Below are positions 40,594 through 52,360 of a DNA stretch of 64,000 bases, in pieces. The stretch is from contig JAEMBT020000002.1 in the NCBI GenBank assembly GCA_018873245.2, positions 3,848,001-3,912,000 of the forward strand, given 5' to 3'. The position numbers and the translations under genes were made by a program. The notes beneath the pieces are model-generated. The model did not search any database. It was given only the letters and a program-made list of their open reading frames with translations, and was not told the DNA's origin. How positions within the stretch are numbered: position 1 is the first letter of the stretch; each line of letters starts with the position of its first letter. Source of the DNA: Archegozetes longisetosus. Taxonomy: Eukaryota; Arthropoda; Arachnida; Sarcoptiformes; Trhypochthoniidae.

Positions 40594-43500
40594 CGGTGAT
40601 CAACTTTTCCAAAAACAATTTATTAGTCCAAAAGTTGAGTTGAATTAGTCAATCAACACTAAAAGTTTGAAACCAGTGCAGAAATAGATGGAAAGCAGTG
40701 CTGCATTTGTGCAGCATCTGTGCACTATCTGTTGATACCTTTTCCAACAGACACGATCGATAATAAACTTTTAGACGCCTGCGGACTCACTGTTCATGAT
40801 AAGATACTTTTTTCCTTTCAAGCATACTATTTTTGTTCGGATCTCTTATTTAAGTTCTTTGCTTAAAAATGTTATACTAAATTTGTATAAAAAGACTTTT
40901 ATTCACATGTCTTAACAGAGAACATCTGCCTGAAGGATTAGTAAAATCTAATTGTAATTTTCTTATACTGACTAACTTATGCTGAAAAGAGACATAATTA
41001 AATATTTACCTTATTGCGAGTAAGTTTAATGCTTCTTTTTCAAATTTTTACTATGGAATTATCGCATAACACTAATAAAGAGCTTATTTCTACTTATCAA
41101 ACTTAAAGGCAAATATTTCAGTAGGACAGGATTTATTGGCTTAAAATGATTAATAGAATTTGATTATTACAGTTAACTGTCATAAAATCGATGAAATATT
41201 AAGTATAAATGCTAAATGAATCGATAGAATGAAAGTACATGGAATTATTCCATTTTCTACTAAAGCTATTTTTAGTTTAGTCTATTATTTAAAGAATTCT
41301 ATGTTCTCAAACAAGCTTTTCTATAAGTAATGTATTAGTTTTCTTATACTTTTCATAAATAAACTAAGATCCAATTTCTTTGGTTCGTTTATTAGAACCA
41401 ATGTTTATGTATTGACACAGTCTGAAGCAATATAAGAGTACTTACTATTTTGCAGACTATCTTAAACTAATTTGAAAATTCAGTCACCAATGTATTCAGA
41501 GGTGACAATTAAACTCTCACGAGACATTAGAAGTGCGATCAGCTTCGAATAAATAAATTTTCTCAGCTTTATCTCATAATGAAACAGAATAAATTCGAGC
41601 TGTTACATAACAAGAAAGTCCCGGAAGCACTTGAACGAGATTTTGGTGAACACGTTATCTGACAACACACTTTTTAATTAATACATAGAACCAACATAAA
41701 AGGAACTTATACGAGCTACAATGTAATTCTGCTATGCAACTCTAAGAGTTTTATCAAAAGTCTATCACCTAAAATAATATTGAAGACTTATGACAAATCA
41801 ACGTCATTTCTTATGTTTATAAGACATACATTTCTTTCAAATGAAAGCTTACTACTTTTGATAAAATTAAGTACTTAATTATGAATTCAGTAGATTCTGG
41901 CTATATGAGATGTCAAGCAATAAGATTCGAATATTGGCTTTTACTCATATCTATTCAGTATTAAATTACATTAAAAAGTGGTAAATTGAAAACATGTTTT
42001 CATTTTAAAAAATGAGTGCCTTATAAACACTAAAAGTGATTTATTATTTGGTCATAAATTTTCAATGTTATCTTAAGTGATAAGGACTTTCGACAAAATT
42101 TTCAGTGTCATCAGAACTACATAGCAGTTCGTATACGTTCCTTTTATACAGTGCCTGCACAGTATCATAGATGTTATAAATTAGAAGGAGCTCAACTGAG
42201 ATGTAAGCTTTAGATTAAGTGGTGTAGTGATTGCGTTATATTGAATTTACTGATTTTCAATATCGAGAAATGTTAGGAAAGCTTTTATGTGTTTAATTTT
42301 TTGTCGAGTACAGGTGTTGCTCAATGTTTTTTCTTCATCCAAACCTATATTATAGATATTGTGATTCAATACAGATGAAATACATTTTCATTGAGTTCAT
42401 AATTTAGTTTTCCACTTTAAACTTTATCGAAATTTCGACATATCTATTTCATTTCTAATTTTGTTTCTAATAAGCTGTCTCCACTACATTCCTCTGAAGT
42501 TAACGCTTACATTACAGTCATAAGATTTATTTTCGAGATGTAGTAAACCAACTTTCCGTAAAATCTATATAAATGAGACTGAAGTGTCAACCAAAGTTTA
42601 TAAAGAATTGAGAATTAAACTTTGATTACTTTTCAGAAATCTGGACTTTATGAAAGGTGGTTTACTATTTCACATAAGTAAATCCTATGATTGGATTGTT
42701 AACGAAGTCTTGAGTAGATCAATTGTATTTGATAGGGTTAAACAAAATTTTCAATCTGGTTAAAAGCATTTTGAGCTGTAGAGCTTCTCATAATAGTAAT
42801 AAGTTTGATCGCTTATAATTTTTTGCAAATATCAGCTCAATTTAAATCATTTGTTCAATTAAGAATTGCTGTAAAAAATCAGTAAAAATGAGGTCTACAC
42901 ACAGATTCTGTCTCAAAGTCTAAAGCATAGCAAGACTATTCGGTTAAGGATTTGTATATTATTGAAATAAAGACATTATATAGCTTTGAATTATCGAGTT
43001 CACTCTTCAAAGCCAGCTGTGATAGAATTCGAAAGCTTAAAGGATTTATTAATGATATAAAATAAGTTTAAAAATTCGTGCCTCATGAACCAGTAGGTGT
43101 AGTTCATTAATATTTAAATTAATTTAGTTGAATAGTATCGACTTTATTCATGAATCAATTTTTATCAAGCCATATCTACTCAATAATTAATTAATAAGGA
43201 AAAATAGAAAAAGAGATGTATCTCTTGAGCTAGTGGGCGTGGTCTAGTGATTTTTACACAGGTCAAATTGCCTTAACGAGTATTATCGACAGATTACGAT
43301 TGATTATCGAGTACTACCTCTTACTTGATTCTTATGAAACTCCGTCTAGCTATAAATAAATACGAATAAAAACAGAAAGTATCCTTTGAGGGGCTGGTGT
43401 AGCTTACTAAATTTTATCAGTAGATTTATCATGACAAGTACTATAAGCTAAGCTTCACCTCAAGTTTTTATAGTATTTCTGCCTAAAGAGGCCTTCATAA

Positions 43501-44607
43501 TTGATTGCTCGATCACTAAATCTGTTGTCTAACAAACTTAGAAGCCGGATGATTCGAAATTCAATTTACTTGAACAATCTTTGAGCTCTCTGACTCTGAA
43601 CTTCTTGAACAAATATTTAAGTGAAGTCCTTCTCAATATAAAAGTTCATGAAATGTAAATGGCTTCAAACTCTCCAAACGCTTTTCGTGATGTATGAGCA
43701 AAATATTGAAAGTTGAATCTTATTAGTTAACAGTAAATTCTTGAAGCTTTGTGTAGGTGTAACAGGCTCAGTATCAACGAGAATGCTATTAATGAATAAA
43801 ACGGATGTCATAAATGTTATTAGATTAAATAATAAATGCAAATTATTTCTCTCTCGAAAATCTATACCTCATTCAGTTTACTTTCATGAACAAACTAATA
43901 TAATTCATAAGAATGACGTTTATGTAAGCTCATAAAATCTGCATGCTTCTAAACGCGTGTATAACATTTATTCTTATATGTGATTGAAAATAATGGTACC
44001 ACTCATGAATTTTATTGAACATTTCCTGGTGTCATTAATTCTCGAAGTGACTTTTCTACCGCAGAAAGTATTGATATAGGTTATTCAACAAGTTCGTAGC
44101 CCAACACCTTTCCTGTTATCTTTGAATGCCTAATTTGATAATGATAATAGAGCCGTGCCTCATGAGATCTCATGTTAAAAATTGATTGATTTCTCATAGT
44201 AGTGATAAATTTATAAACTGCTAAAGAAGCAGTATCGAGACATTGGTTCAATAAAAAAAGAGAAAATAAAAAATTTTTAAGAATTTCTAAGAGTTTTTTG
44301 GTATGAAAAAGTTATCTAATTATTTAATCTTTCAGTAAAACCAGCCAAATTTTGATATGTAATCTTATAAAGCATACAACTATTATTGGTATAAAAATCA
44401 GCATTCAAATATATTAGGAAGTGTGTTGGACTACGAACTTATTGACTGATGTATAATTATGGTAAGATTTGTTTTGATCGACACCATAATTTAAGTCCGG
44501 TTCCACCATTTATTTGACTAACTAATTTCTCTATCTTATCACGAATTAGTATAATAAAATCTTTTCAGGTATTTATTCTGATCTAAGAGTACGATTTTTC
44601 GCTTAAC
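40594..44607. other. Region upstream of the GPCR
   Basis: About 4 kb with no supported gene. It should contain the GPCR promoter and any 5' UTR exons. Three diverged copies of a motif around CTAGTGGGCGTGG occur at about 43083, 43222 and 43385, but nothing else stands out. Confidence 0.45.
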
Positions 44608-44981
44608 CACGCCCATAAACAAATTGAGTGTCAAATAATACTTTTGAAGAGCTGAGCCGATATTCACAACAAATGCTCAATAATTCAGTAGCTTAGAGAA
44701 GTTATGGACCGCTAAAGCCATAAGACTGAAATTCAGTTTTCGTAATATTTTTATTTGAAAATAAGAGAAACTCAGTGCTAATAGTGTCAGTAGTGTTAGA
44801 CCTTTTGTCTAAGTCTCAAGTGAGGATTTTATTTAAGAAGGTACCGCCAGTAATCTCCTTACATGCTCTTTGAGACATGAGCAACAAGATGAGCGCATCA
44901 ATTAGTTGTTATGATCTTCATAAACATGAATACAATTGATTTTTGTTCCTACGCTAAATGGCTTATAACTTTTGCCGGCCA

Positions 44982-46021
44982 TAGGGTGACCACCCGTCCC
45001 GTTTTCGATGGGACAGTCCCGTCTTTTTAAAGATCAAAGACAGAAATCCCGTCAGACCAAAAACTCTTGACGGGACAATTAGTTGTCCCATTTTTCAACT
45101 TTCATTTTGAAAAATGTGTTTAGAAAAATATTTCTCAAAAATTCAAACATTGAATTTTTATTTACAAATGATCAGGGGTTAAGAAATCCAGTTTAATGCT
45201 TTGAACACCTGTGGTTTAAAATAGAGGATGATTCGAGAGTCTCGCTCGAGAGTTTTAACTCTCGATCCCGATCGAATGCAGTCGAGACTCTCGAAAATTT
45301 TCAAAAATCAATTTGAGATCAATTGTTAACTCATTAATGATTTTATCGCAAGTATAGTAATTTATGAAAGCAATGATCTGTAAAATACTTCTATTTTGCG
45401 AGAATTGATATGTAGATCACCTCTATATGCGAAAGTCTGACAAAACACATGTTCTGTTAACTTGAGAAAAGCTTTCAGCTTTGAATCCCAATTTAATCAA
45501 TAAGTAGTGTTTCTCAATAAAAATTATAAACACTTTAATAAATAATGGCTTTTTAATAAATACATTATATTATTTTTATGATATTCGAATAATAAATAAA
45601 GAATTAGATAATTGAATATTTATTTATTTTCACACTAAAAAAAATTCGAGAGTCGGGACTCCCTGCGAGACTCTCGATCGAGAGTTGAAGCTCGAGACTC
45701 GAGAGTAGACTTCGGAAAAATCATCCTCTAGTTTAAAACCAAAAGTTATAGAATTAATCTTTTCTGCCTTAACTTATATCTGATGTAAACCAGTATTTCT
45801 TACTTTTGAATAACTTTTGAAAGATACCATTTCTAGCAAAATATGTACCTTTGAAATCAACCATGACTAATAATTTTCAATGTTTTAATATCAGAATGTA
45901 TTGTTTGACACCTAAATATTTGTAATGAGTGACAAAAGCGGCATTTTTCGTTTCTTTAATGTAAGGGTCCCCCTTTGATATTTTTGTCCCGTCATAAGAC
46001 AAGCTAGAGTTGGTCACCCTA
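44982..46021. mobile_element. hAT MITE, copy 1, itself interrupted
   Basis: Ends are TAGGGTGACCACCCGTCCCG and TAGGGTGACCAACTCTAGC (right end read on the minus strand). The 8-bp target duplication is GCCGGCCA at 44974-44981 and 46022-46029. The TAGGGTGACCA terminus is typical of non-autonomous hAT elements. The copy is interrupted at 45222-45730 by another element. Without it the length is about 523 bp, matching copy 2 at 48382-48899. No transposase is present. Confidence 0.9.
45222..45730. mobile_element. hAT-like MITE nested in hAT copy 1
   Basis: The 509-bp element has ends TAGAGGATGATT on both strands and a perfect 8-bp duplication GTTTAAAA (45214-45221 and 45731-45738). Copy 2 of the host element gives the empty site: there the corresponding sequence runs straight through (GTGGTTTAAAATCAAAAG). 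Both subterminal regions are packed with CTCGAGAGT/ACTCTCGAG motifs in direct and inverted order, likely transposase-binding repeats. The interior is AT-rich and non-coding. Confidence 0.9.
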
Positions 46022-46590
46022 GCCGGCCACCATATACATGACAAAATGTTGCGAATATCAACTCAGCTCTCAATAAGCCCTTCGTCGATACTCGCTTAAT
46101 CAGTGGTCACCATATGGCAACATTATGTGATATGGGCGTCCTCCTTTGAAACTTGGCAACCAAATTGTGTTCTTTAAGAAATTAGTTGAAAACCAAGTCA
46201 CTAGTAATGGAGTTTGATCCCGTATGACCTCAATTAGTCAATCATTCAAGCGTTAAATTTTTAAATGGTATTTATGAAAAGCTTACAATGCACTGAATCG
46301 ATCTATTACTTGAGAAATAGGAATCTTCAATGTTAGGATCTAAGCTATGAATAATTAATCGTTATTATTAATGAATGACACAAAAATTCTGTTACAGAAT
46401 ATAACACAAATACATCTAAATGTTTACCAAAATAAGCAATAAAACTAACTGATAAAAAAATTTGATTTTATCGGATACTTACAAATTCTACTTAAATTGA
46501 GGCCATTTTTGGAATTCTATAGAGAATTTTGATTAATCTAAAAAGTTTAATAGAATAACCATAAGGATGATGGTAGTAATCCCTTAAGCG

Positions 46591-47347
46591 TAGGGTTACC
46601 ACTTCACCCGCAAGTTACCGTCAGTTCCCGCGACCCGCATGAGGCACGTACTGGTGTATAGAGTCTCCCGCATACGAATAAGTATTGAGTATCAAAATGT
46701 ATATAAATATATTCATACTTAATACACTTTTTAGTGCATTGCTTTTTGTGTTAGGTTTTGATACATTCTCAAACACTATTATATTTTGCACGCAGACATT
46801 TCACAGATTCCTTTCACCTTAATCTCAAAGGATACTTTATAAACGTACATGTCGGGGAATTTAAAGTGTACAATGAGATATTAATGTTAAAATATTTAGG
46901 ACTTAGAAAACTCGTCAATCAGAGATTGTTGAGTGTGTTTTATGTATTCCTATAGCCAATGATTATGTTGAACGTATATTTAGTATCATGAAAAATATTT
47001 GGACCGATGAACGCAACTTAATAAATGTTATTTTAGTAAAAGCAGAAATATGTACGAAAATGAATTTTCAAATGTCATGCATTGATTTTGCTAATTATGT
47101 TTCCAAAAATTTTGAACTTTTAAACGCCGCAAAATCTAATAAAAAATACACATTTAAATTTAAATCCCAAAATAATGCATAAATTCAATGATTGTATCGC
47201 GTTTTGCATATATCGACATATTTCACAAAATTTTTGTATCATTCTCTAATAAATAATTTTCACTGAAGTTTTGCTGCAAGAAGTTCTTAGTCTCCCCTTT
47301 AATTCGGAAAGCACCCGCAAGCCCCTTGATCTGAGGTGGCAACCCTA
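46591..47347 (+). mobile_element. hAT element relic with transposase C-terminus
   Basis: The ends TAGGGTTACCAC and TAGGGTTGCCACC (right end on the minus strand) are classic hAT termini. The 8-bp duplication CTTAAGCG at 46583-46590 and 47348-47355 is perfect. The interior has lost most of the transposase. It keeps a plus-strand frame from about 46925 to 47182 reading CIPIANDYVERIFSIMKN and TDERN, the hAT C-terminal dimerisation domain, ending SQNNA and TAA. It is therefore an internal-deletion derivative of an autonomous hAT. Confidence 0.88.
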
Positions 47348-47734
47348 CTTAAGCGCCTTGTACGTGCTATGTTTAATTTTTTATGAAAACTCTCAGATTA
47401 TCTTAATTCACGAGTAAAACAATGAAATGAATACAACTTGAGAGAACCTATAAGTTTTTGTGACGAAAAGATCTCAATCATTCTTTAACACATTTATCTT
47501 GACTCTCATTCAATATTTGACTGATTTTTTCAATAAAAGTACTTAACTACATATCCTAAATGATAAACTTTTTAAACTTTTAAAAATTCAAACTTTTAAA
47601 TGATTCAATAACTTCTAAATTTATCTTAAAAATGAAACAAATGGGCTAATCGTTAAAACCGTAAAGTTTGAATTTTACTTTAGTAAAGATTTAAATTTTA
47701 GCACTTAAGTACTAATATTTCATAGTAGTCATGC

Positions 47735-48036
47735 AAACGAAATCTAGTCTCGTGAGACGAGACGAGACGAGCAAAATAAAATTTATTTCTTTCACTACAA
47801 ATAATAAACTGATTATATATCAAAATTACAATTTAAATGACACAAGAATCATATTTGATGAGCAAAATTGAAATGAAACGCACGTTTTCTAACTGGGATA
47901 CTTTAACTCAAGACACATGTCCTAATCTGAAGATAAAGGGCCAGTGTTAATAAGATTAAGATAAGAGTTTCTATGACACAAGACAAGAGTGGATTGGAGC
48001 ACATGAGATCGAGACGAGATCAAGACCCACAAATTG
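47735..48036. repeat. GAGACGAGAC-rich short element
   Basis: The left part has CTCGTGAGACGAGACGAGAC (about 47749) and the right part GAGATCGAGACGAGATC (about 48006). The inverted and direct GAGAC motifs resemble subterminal repeats of a small hAT-like MITE, but I cannot place its ends or a target duplication. Confidence 0.35.
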
Positions 48037-48381
48037 AAAAATTTTCGTAACTATTTCATAGCATTAATGAGTCTAGCTTTTAGTACTCATCAATGAATTA
48101 TTGTTGTAGTTATGCAATATGAAAATTATAACTTGTATATATAAAAAATTTCTTTATTGAGTTAATTAAAATTATGAAGCTTTTTCGAGAGATAATTCAT
48201 TCTCTTCACAAATTAACATAGTTCTTAGTGTTTCTCCACGAATTTTAGATTTACTGTTAGAAGAGCTAATTTATTTGTTGAACAACTTTTCATCTAGTAT
48301 TCTATTACACCCTAATACGTTCATAGCGAATGGGTTAATGCAGCCAAAAACGCCCGTAACAAGTGGAGATTCACTCTAACC

Positions 48382-48899
48382 TAGGGTGACCACCCGTCCC
48401 GTTTTTGACGGGACAGTCCCGTCTATTTAAAGATGAAGTTCAAAAATCCCGTCAGACCAAAAACTCTTGAAGGGACAATTAGTTGTCCCATTTTTAAATT
48501 CTCATTTTGAAAAATACGCTTAGAAAATATTTCTTAAAAATTCAAACATTGAATTTATTTTACAAATGAAAAGGGATTAAGAAATTCAGTTTAATGTTTT
48601 AGGCACCTGTGGTTTAAAATCAAAAGTTATTGAATTAATCTTTTCTGCCTTGACATATCTGATATAAACCAGTATTTCTTACCTTTGAATAACTTTGAAA
48701 GATGCCATTTCTAAGGGAAAATATACTTTTGAAATCAACCATGACTAATAATCTTCAATGTTTAAATATTAGAAAGTATTGTTTGGCACCTAAATATTTG
48801 TAATGACTAATAAATGAGGTATTTTTCTTTTTAAAATGTAAGGGTCCCCCCTTTGATATTTTTGTCCCGTCGTGAGTCAAGCCAGAGGTGGTCACCCTA
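48382..48899. mobile_element. hAT MITE, copy 2 (uninterrupted)
   Basis: The 518-bp element has ends TAGGGTGACCACCCGTCCCG and TAGGGTGACCACCTCTGGC (minus strand). The perfect 8-bp duplication is CTCTAACC at 48374-48381 and 48900-48907. It aligns along its whole length with copy 1 at 44982-46021 once the 509-bp insert is removed. Non-coding. Confidence 0.92.
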
Positions 48900-48968
48900 C
48901 TCTAACCGTACATTTAAGTGGCAAATTTACAAGACTATAATCGATTTGCGATCTAACGAGGAAAGTTC

Positions 48969-49599
48969 GGGACTATGTAATAACCGATTTCAAAAATGTT
49001 TCTATGGCATAAATAAAATGTCATATGATGTTCGAAAAGGCATATAAAAAAGCCTGACCGCTAGACACTTACGAGTTATGACCACCCAAAAAGTGATTTC
49101 CTATGGCTTATTACTATTGATTCCTATGTATTTTGCCTATCAAATGTACTCTAATTCAGTCAAATTACTCAACGGATGGCAATAATATTGTTAACAATGC
49201 AAAACTTCAAGACATTTTGAACAAATAAAAAGATAAACTGAAATTTCATATCTAAAAGTAAGTTTCTATATATCGATAGCTCTAATTTTCTTATCTATCA
49301 TGTCTTTTAAATTCAATGGATTTCTAAAAAAAATAAAAGATAAGATAAATACGAAAATTTAGTTCTACTGATATATAGAAACTTACTTTTAGATATGAAA
49401 TTTCAACATCTTTTATTTGTTCAAAATGTTTGAAGTTTTGCATTGTTAACAATATTATTGCCATCCGTTGAGTATTTGACTGAGTACATTTGATAGGCAA
49501 AATACATAGGAATCAATAGTAATAAGCCATAGGGAATCACTTTCGGCATATCTCATGTTATCAGCCATTTTTATTTTGAAATCATCATTACATAGTCCC
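48969..49599. mobile_element. Foldback element / long hairpin
   Basis: Nearly the whole 631 bp is an inverted repeat. The left arm from GGGACTATGTAAT (48969) and the right arm to ATTACATAGTCCC (49599) pair almost continuously around a loop of roughly 60 nt. The best part is 49091-49290 with 49365-49545, including CTATGGCTTATTACTATTGA and TTGTTAACAATGC segments. The left arm has about 60 extra bp. There is no coding frame. It starts only 61 bp from the target duplication of hAT copy 2, which may have landed in a longer version of it. Confidence 0.8.
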
Positions 49600-50343
49600 A
49601 TAAAAATATTTTTGAAGTTAGGCATAGCGATCACTAATAGCGGATATTGACCATAAGAGCATTTATAATAAACGAGTTAGGGCATATTTGTTAATTTTTT
49701 TTCTATAGCTTGTTACGCTTTTGATATTTTGATAGTTTGAAATCACGCTTACCTTCCAGTTTAGTTAACATATTACTTAGGTGTTACTGAATTAGTTTGA
49801 CCAAGTATTAATACGTGCGTGATCTATAGCAATATCTTCAACAGCCTAAACAAATCCTTCAGCAAAATAACAAGTATTCCCTGCAGAGCCCACTAAATGT
49901 ACATTTACATCGCACTCATGTATTAGCCATGATTAGAATCACGATTTTAGGGCTTATCAAATCAATGATTCATAATTTATTGATACAAAAGAAAAATACG
50001 AACCTTGATACGAAAGTGAAATAAGAATTTCACTGTTAGATAGCTAAATGAACTTCCGTAACATTCTTGATATAATATTTTTAGCTCAACCTCACATTTA
50101 TAATTAAAAACGCCGAAATGTATATATTGACATACACTATATATACAGTTATACTTCGAAATTTTCCTAAGGGATAAGATGATAAATTTTTTAGGTAAAA
50201 CATTCACAACTTAATAAATAATGGATTAGACACACAAAGTTTGAAACGAATATTAATTTTAGAAATTCATTAATTCACATGAGTTCAGTACTGAGAAAGC
50301 CAACTTATTTATTAATAAGCTTTAGATCACTAGATCATACCTC

Positions 50344-51082
50344 AAAGAGCTTGTCCGGATATCCATTGAGTGTTGGCTCCCGGTCGAGCTCGGACATGGT
50401 GACTTTACCAATACATAGAGGTGGTCCAATGAAATATTATAGCACCTAAATTTTTTCGTATCTCATGTCAGAAGGTGTAAAAACCCAAAAATCTTTAAAA
50501 ATTTGGGAGTTTATAACTCGAAAACTATTAACCATAGAATCATGAGATTCGGTATGTTGACTCACAGCAATCAAATTTATTCAATGATACAATGAAACTC
50601 ACGTTTTGTTATTGCTAAGTGAGTTTTCTAAAGATTGAAAATCTTCGATCGTTAAACTTAACGCTAAACATATACTGTTCCGAGTAGCTCATTAATGTTT
50701 TTGTAGTAGCACATAACCTAGTATAATAATGTAAAAAGTTCAAGTCGGAACACTTTATGTTAAGGGTCGAAAATCGGCGAAAACTTCTTTCATATGTAAG
50801 AGTAATGATTGTATTAGATGAGTAGATAAGCAATGGTATTTTAGCTGATCAAAAGCAATGATTTCAACTAACATGGAACTCATAATGGTTTACAAAGATA
50901 TAACCAACTTCTTCATATACAACAATGTTAACGGTTTTTTGCCTATAACTTTTAAACCTATGGACCAATTTCAATCTGACCAGCAAAATTTTGCTCAACT
51001 CGATGAGAGCTTTCGATTGATATATAACATGATATATTTCACAGGGGCCAACTCCCCATAAGATCTTCGGACAACCTCTTTC
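50344..51082. mobile_element. Short-TIR element
   Basis: The left end AAAGAGCTTGTCCGGATATC (50345) and the right end (..GTCCGAAGATC.. read on the minus strand from 51082) are imperfect inverted copies, with GTTGGC.CC shared about 25 bp in. The interior has no recognisable protein. Target duplication not clear. Confidence 0.45.
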
Positions 51083-51680
51083 TTAGATTTTCGCTTTCAA
51101 ATATTAAGTCAGCTAATAAACCTTTATTTCACTGAATTGAGACAGAGTAATTTTTTTTATTAGTGACCAGCTAAACCTTAGGTAATTTCGATCTTCAACT
51201 GGACATGAAAGTTTGATATCAGTTAATTATTGAACGGCAAAATAATCCCTCTATAATATCAAAAATCTTATCGTGGGAGTTTTGATGATATGAAAAGGAT
51301 GACATATGAATGATTTACCGTTGACCGAAAAAGTTATGCATTGATCCCGGATTGATCCCTAATGAGTTTGAATAAAATAACAGAAAAGAGTCGTAAGTTG
51401 AAATATTAGTAATTTAGTCGTTTCTAAACATGATTAGTTCTTAGTTTAGCCATAGGAAGTCAATTAAATATTCATAATGGCAATCAATGAATCATAAAGT
51501 AAAAATGATGATAAGACTTATCAAATAATTTTGTTGAAAATTTCAAATCATGACTCAATTTAAATGGCATTGAATTGATAACATATTTTTAAACGAATGG
51601 CAATAATCTTCTAGTCAAAATGTGTTATTTTCAACTATTGGAAAATTTTCATCTCATAAGAAACTTCAAATGAAGGCTTT

Positions 51681-52360
51681 GTTTCCAAAAGGGCTTAAAC
51701 GCCAAAATTTTAAAAACTGAGTTACATATTCATTCTTATACATTTAGATGCGAGGAATTTGATAAAAGATTTGAAATTCTCTGAAATGTCTAAATCTTGT
51801 GGAAAAATGAGATCAAAAATTAAGTTTTTTCCAAAAAGGCTTAAATCCATCAGCAATTTATTTCCAAAAGGACTTATATCCCATTTAGACCAACTAAAAA
51901 ACAGAAAAATGACGAAATTCATTGTTTCTGCCACACAAGGGCAAGCAAAACATCTCTTGTTATTTAATTTAATTTTTATAAAAATTCATTTTAAACATTG
52001 ATTTTAGAGCAAATTTTATCAAAAAATAAAAGTTAATCGTTTAATGAGTGAACAATTAAAGTTTAGAAAAATATAAACTCACTAATTTTGTGTTAACTTT
52101 TGCCCTTCTCACTTGGATTTAAGACCTTTTGGAATAAAAGTTTGCTTTAATTCCAAAAGGTCTTATATCCGAAAATATTTTCATTAATTAAAATTTTTCT
52201 AATTAAGTTTGATTTTTCTAACTACATTTTTCTGACCACGCTTTCCTATCTTTTAAATAAAAACAAGATTTCAAACGGATTGAAAGAGAAATAAACTTTT
52301 AAAACGTTTTTTGTTTTTTTCTTCGTTTCGCATTTTTTGGATATAAGCCCTTTTGGAAAC
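51681..52360. mobile_element. MITE with six internal copies of its terminal motif
   Basis: The termini are exact inverted copies of GTTTCCAAAA. The extended 20-bp motif TTCCAAAAGGRCTTAWATCC occurs six times: about 51682, 51829, 51862 and 52151 on plus, and 52115 and 52339 on minus. The pair 52115-52134 and 52151-52170 forms its own palindrome. Motif identity is high while the sequence between copies is not repeated. This looks like clustered transposase-binding sites. No transposase is present, and the open stretches across it on both strands are not protein-like. Confidence 0.65.

Larger units (their letters stand above)
44608..46140. mobile_element. MITE-like TIR element interrupted by a hAT element
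   Basis: Inverted ends share ACGCCCATA (44609 region and complement near 46131-46139) and, further in, GAGCTGAG..GATATTC.CAACA (about 44650-44678 with 46044-46070). Subtracting the hAT insertion at 44982-46021 and its 8-bp duplication leaves about 485 bp, a normal MITE size. The arms are quite diverged, so this is the oldest layer of a three-layer nest. Confidence 0.45.

Noticed and set aside
45222-45730. CTCGAGAGT cluster considered as a promoter or operator region
   Set aside because: It is bounded by TIRs and an 8-bp target duplication and absent from the paralogous copy, so it belongs to a mobile element.
51759-52001. Open frames on both strands within the motif-rich MITE
   Set aside because: They run across the repeated motifs, have no homology and lie in a non-autonomous element.
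51681-52360. Repeated 20-bp motif considered as a CRISPR-like array
   Set aside because: Copies are in both orientations, irregularly spaced and in eukaryotic DNA; inverted terminal copies fit a transposon.
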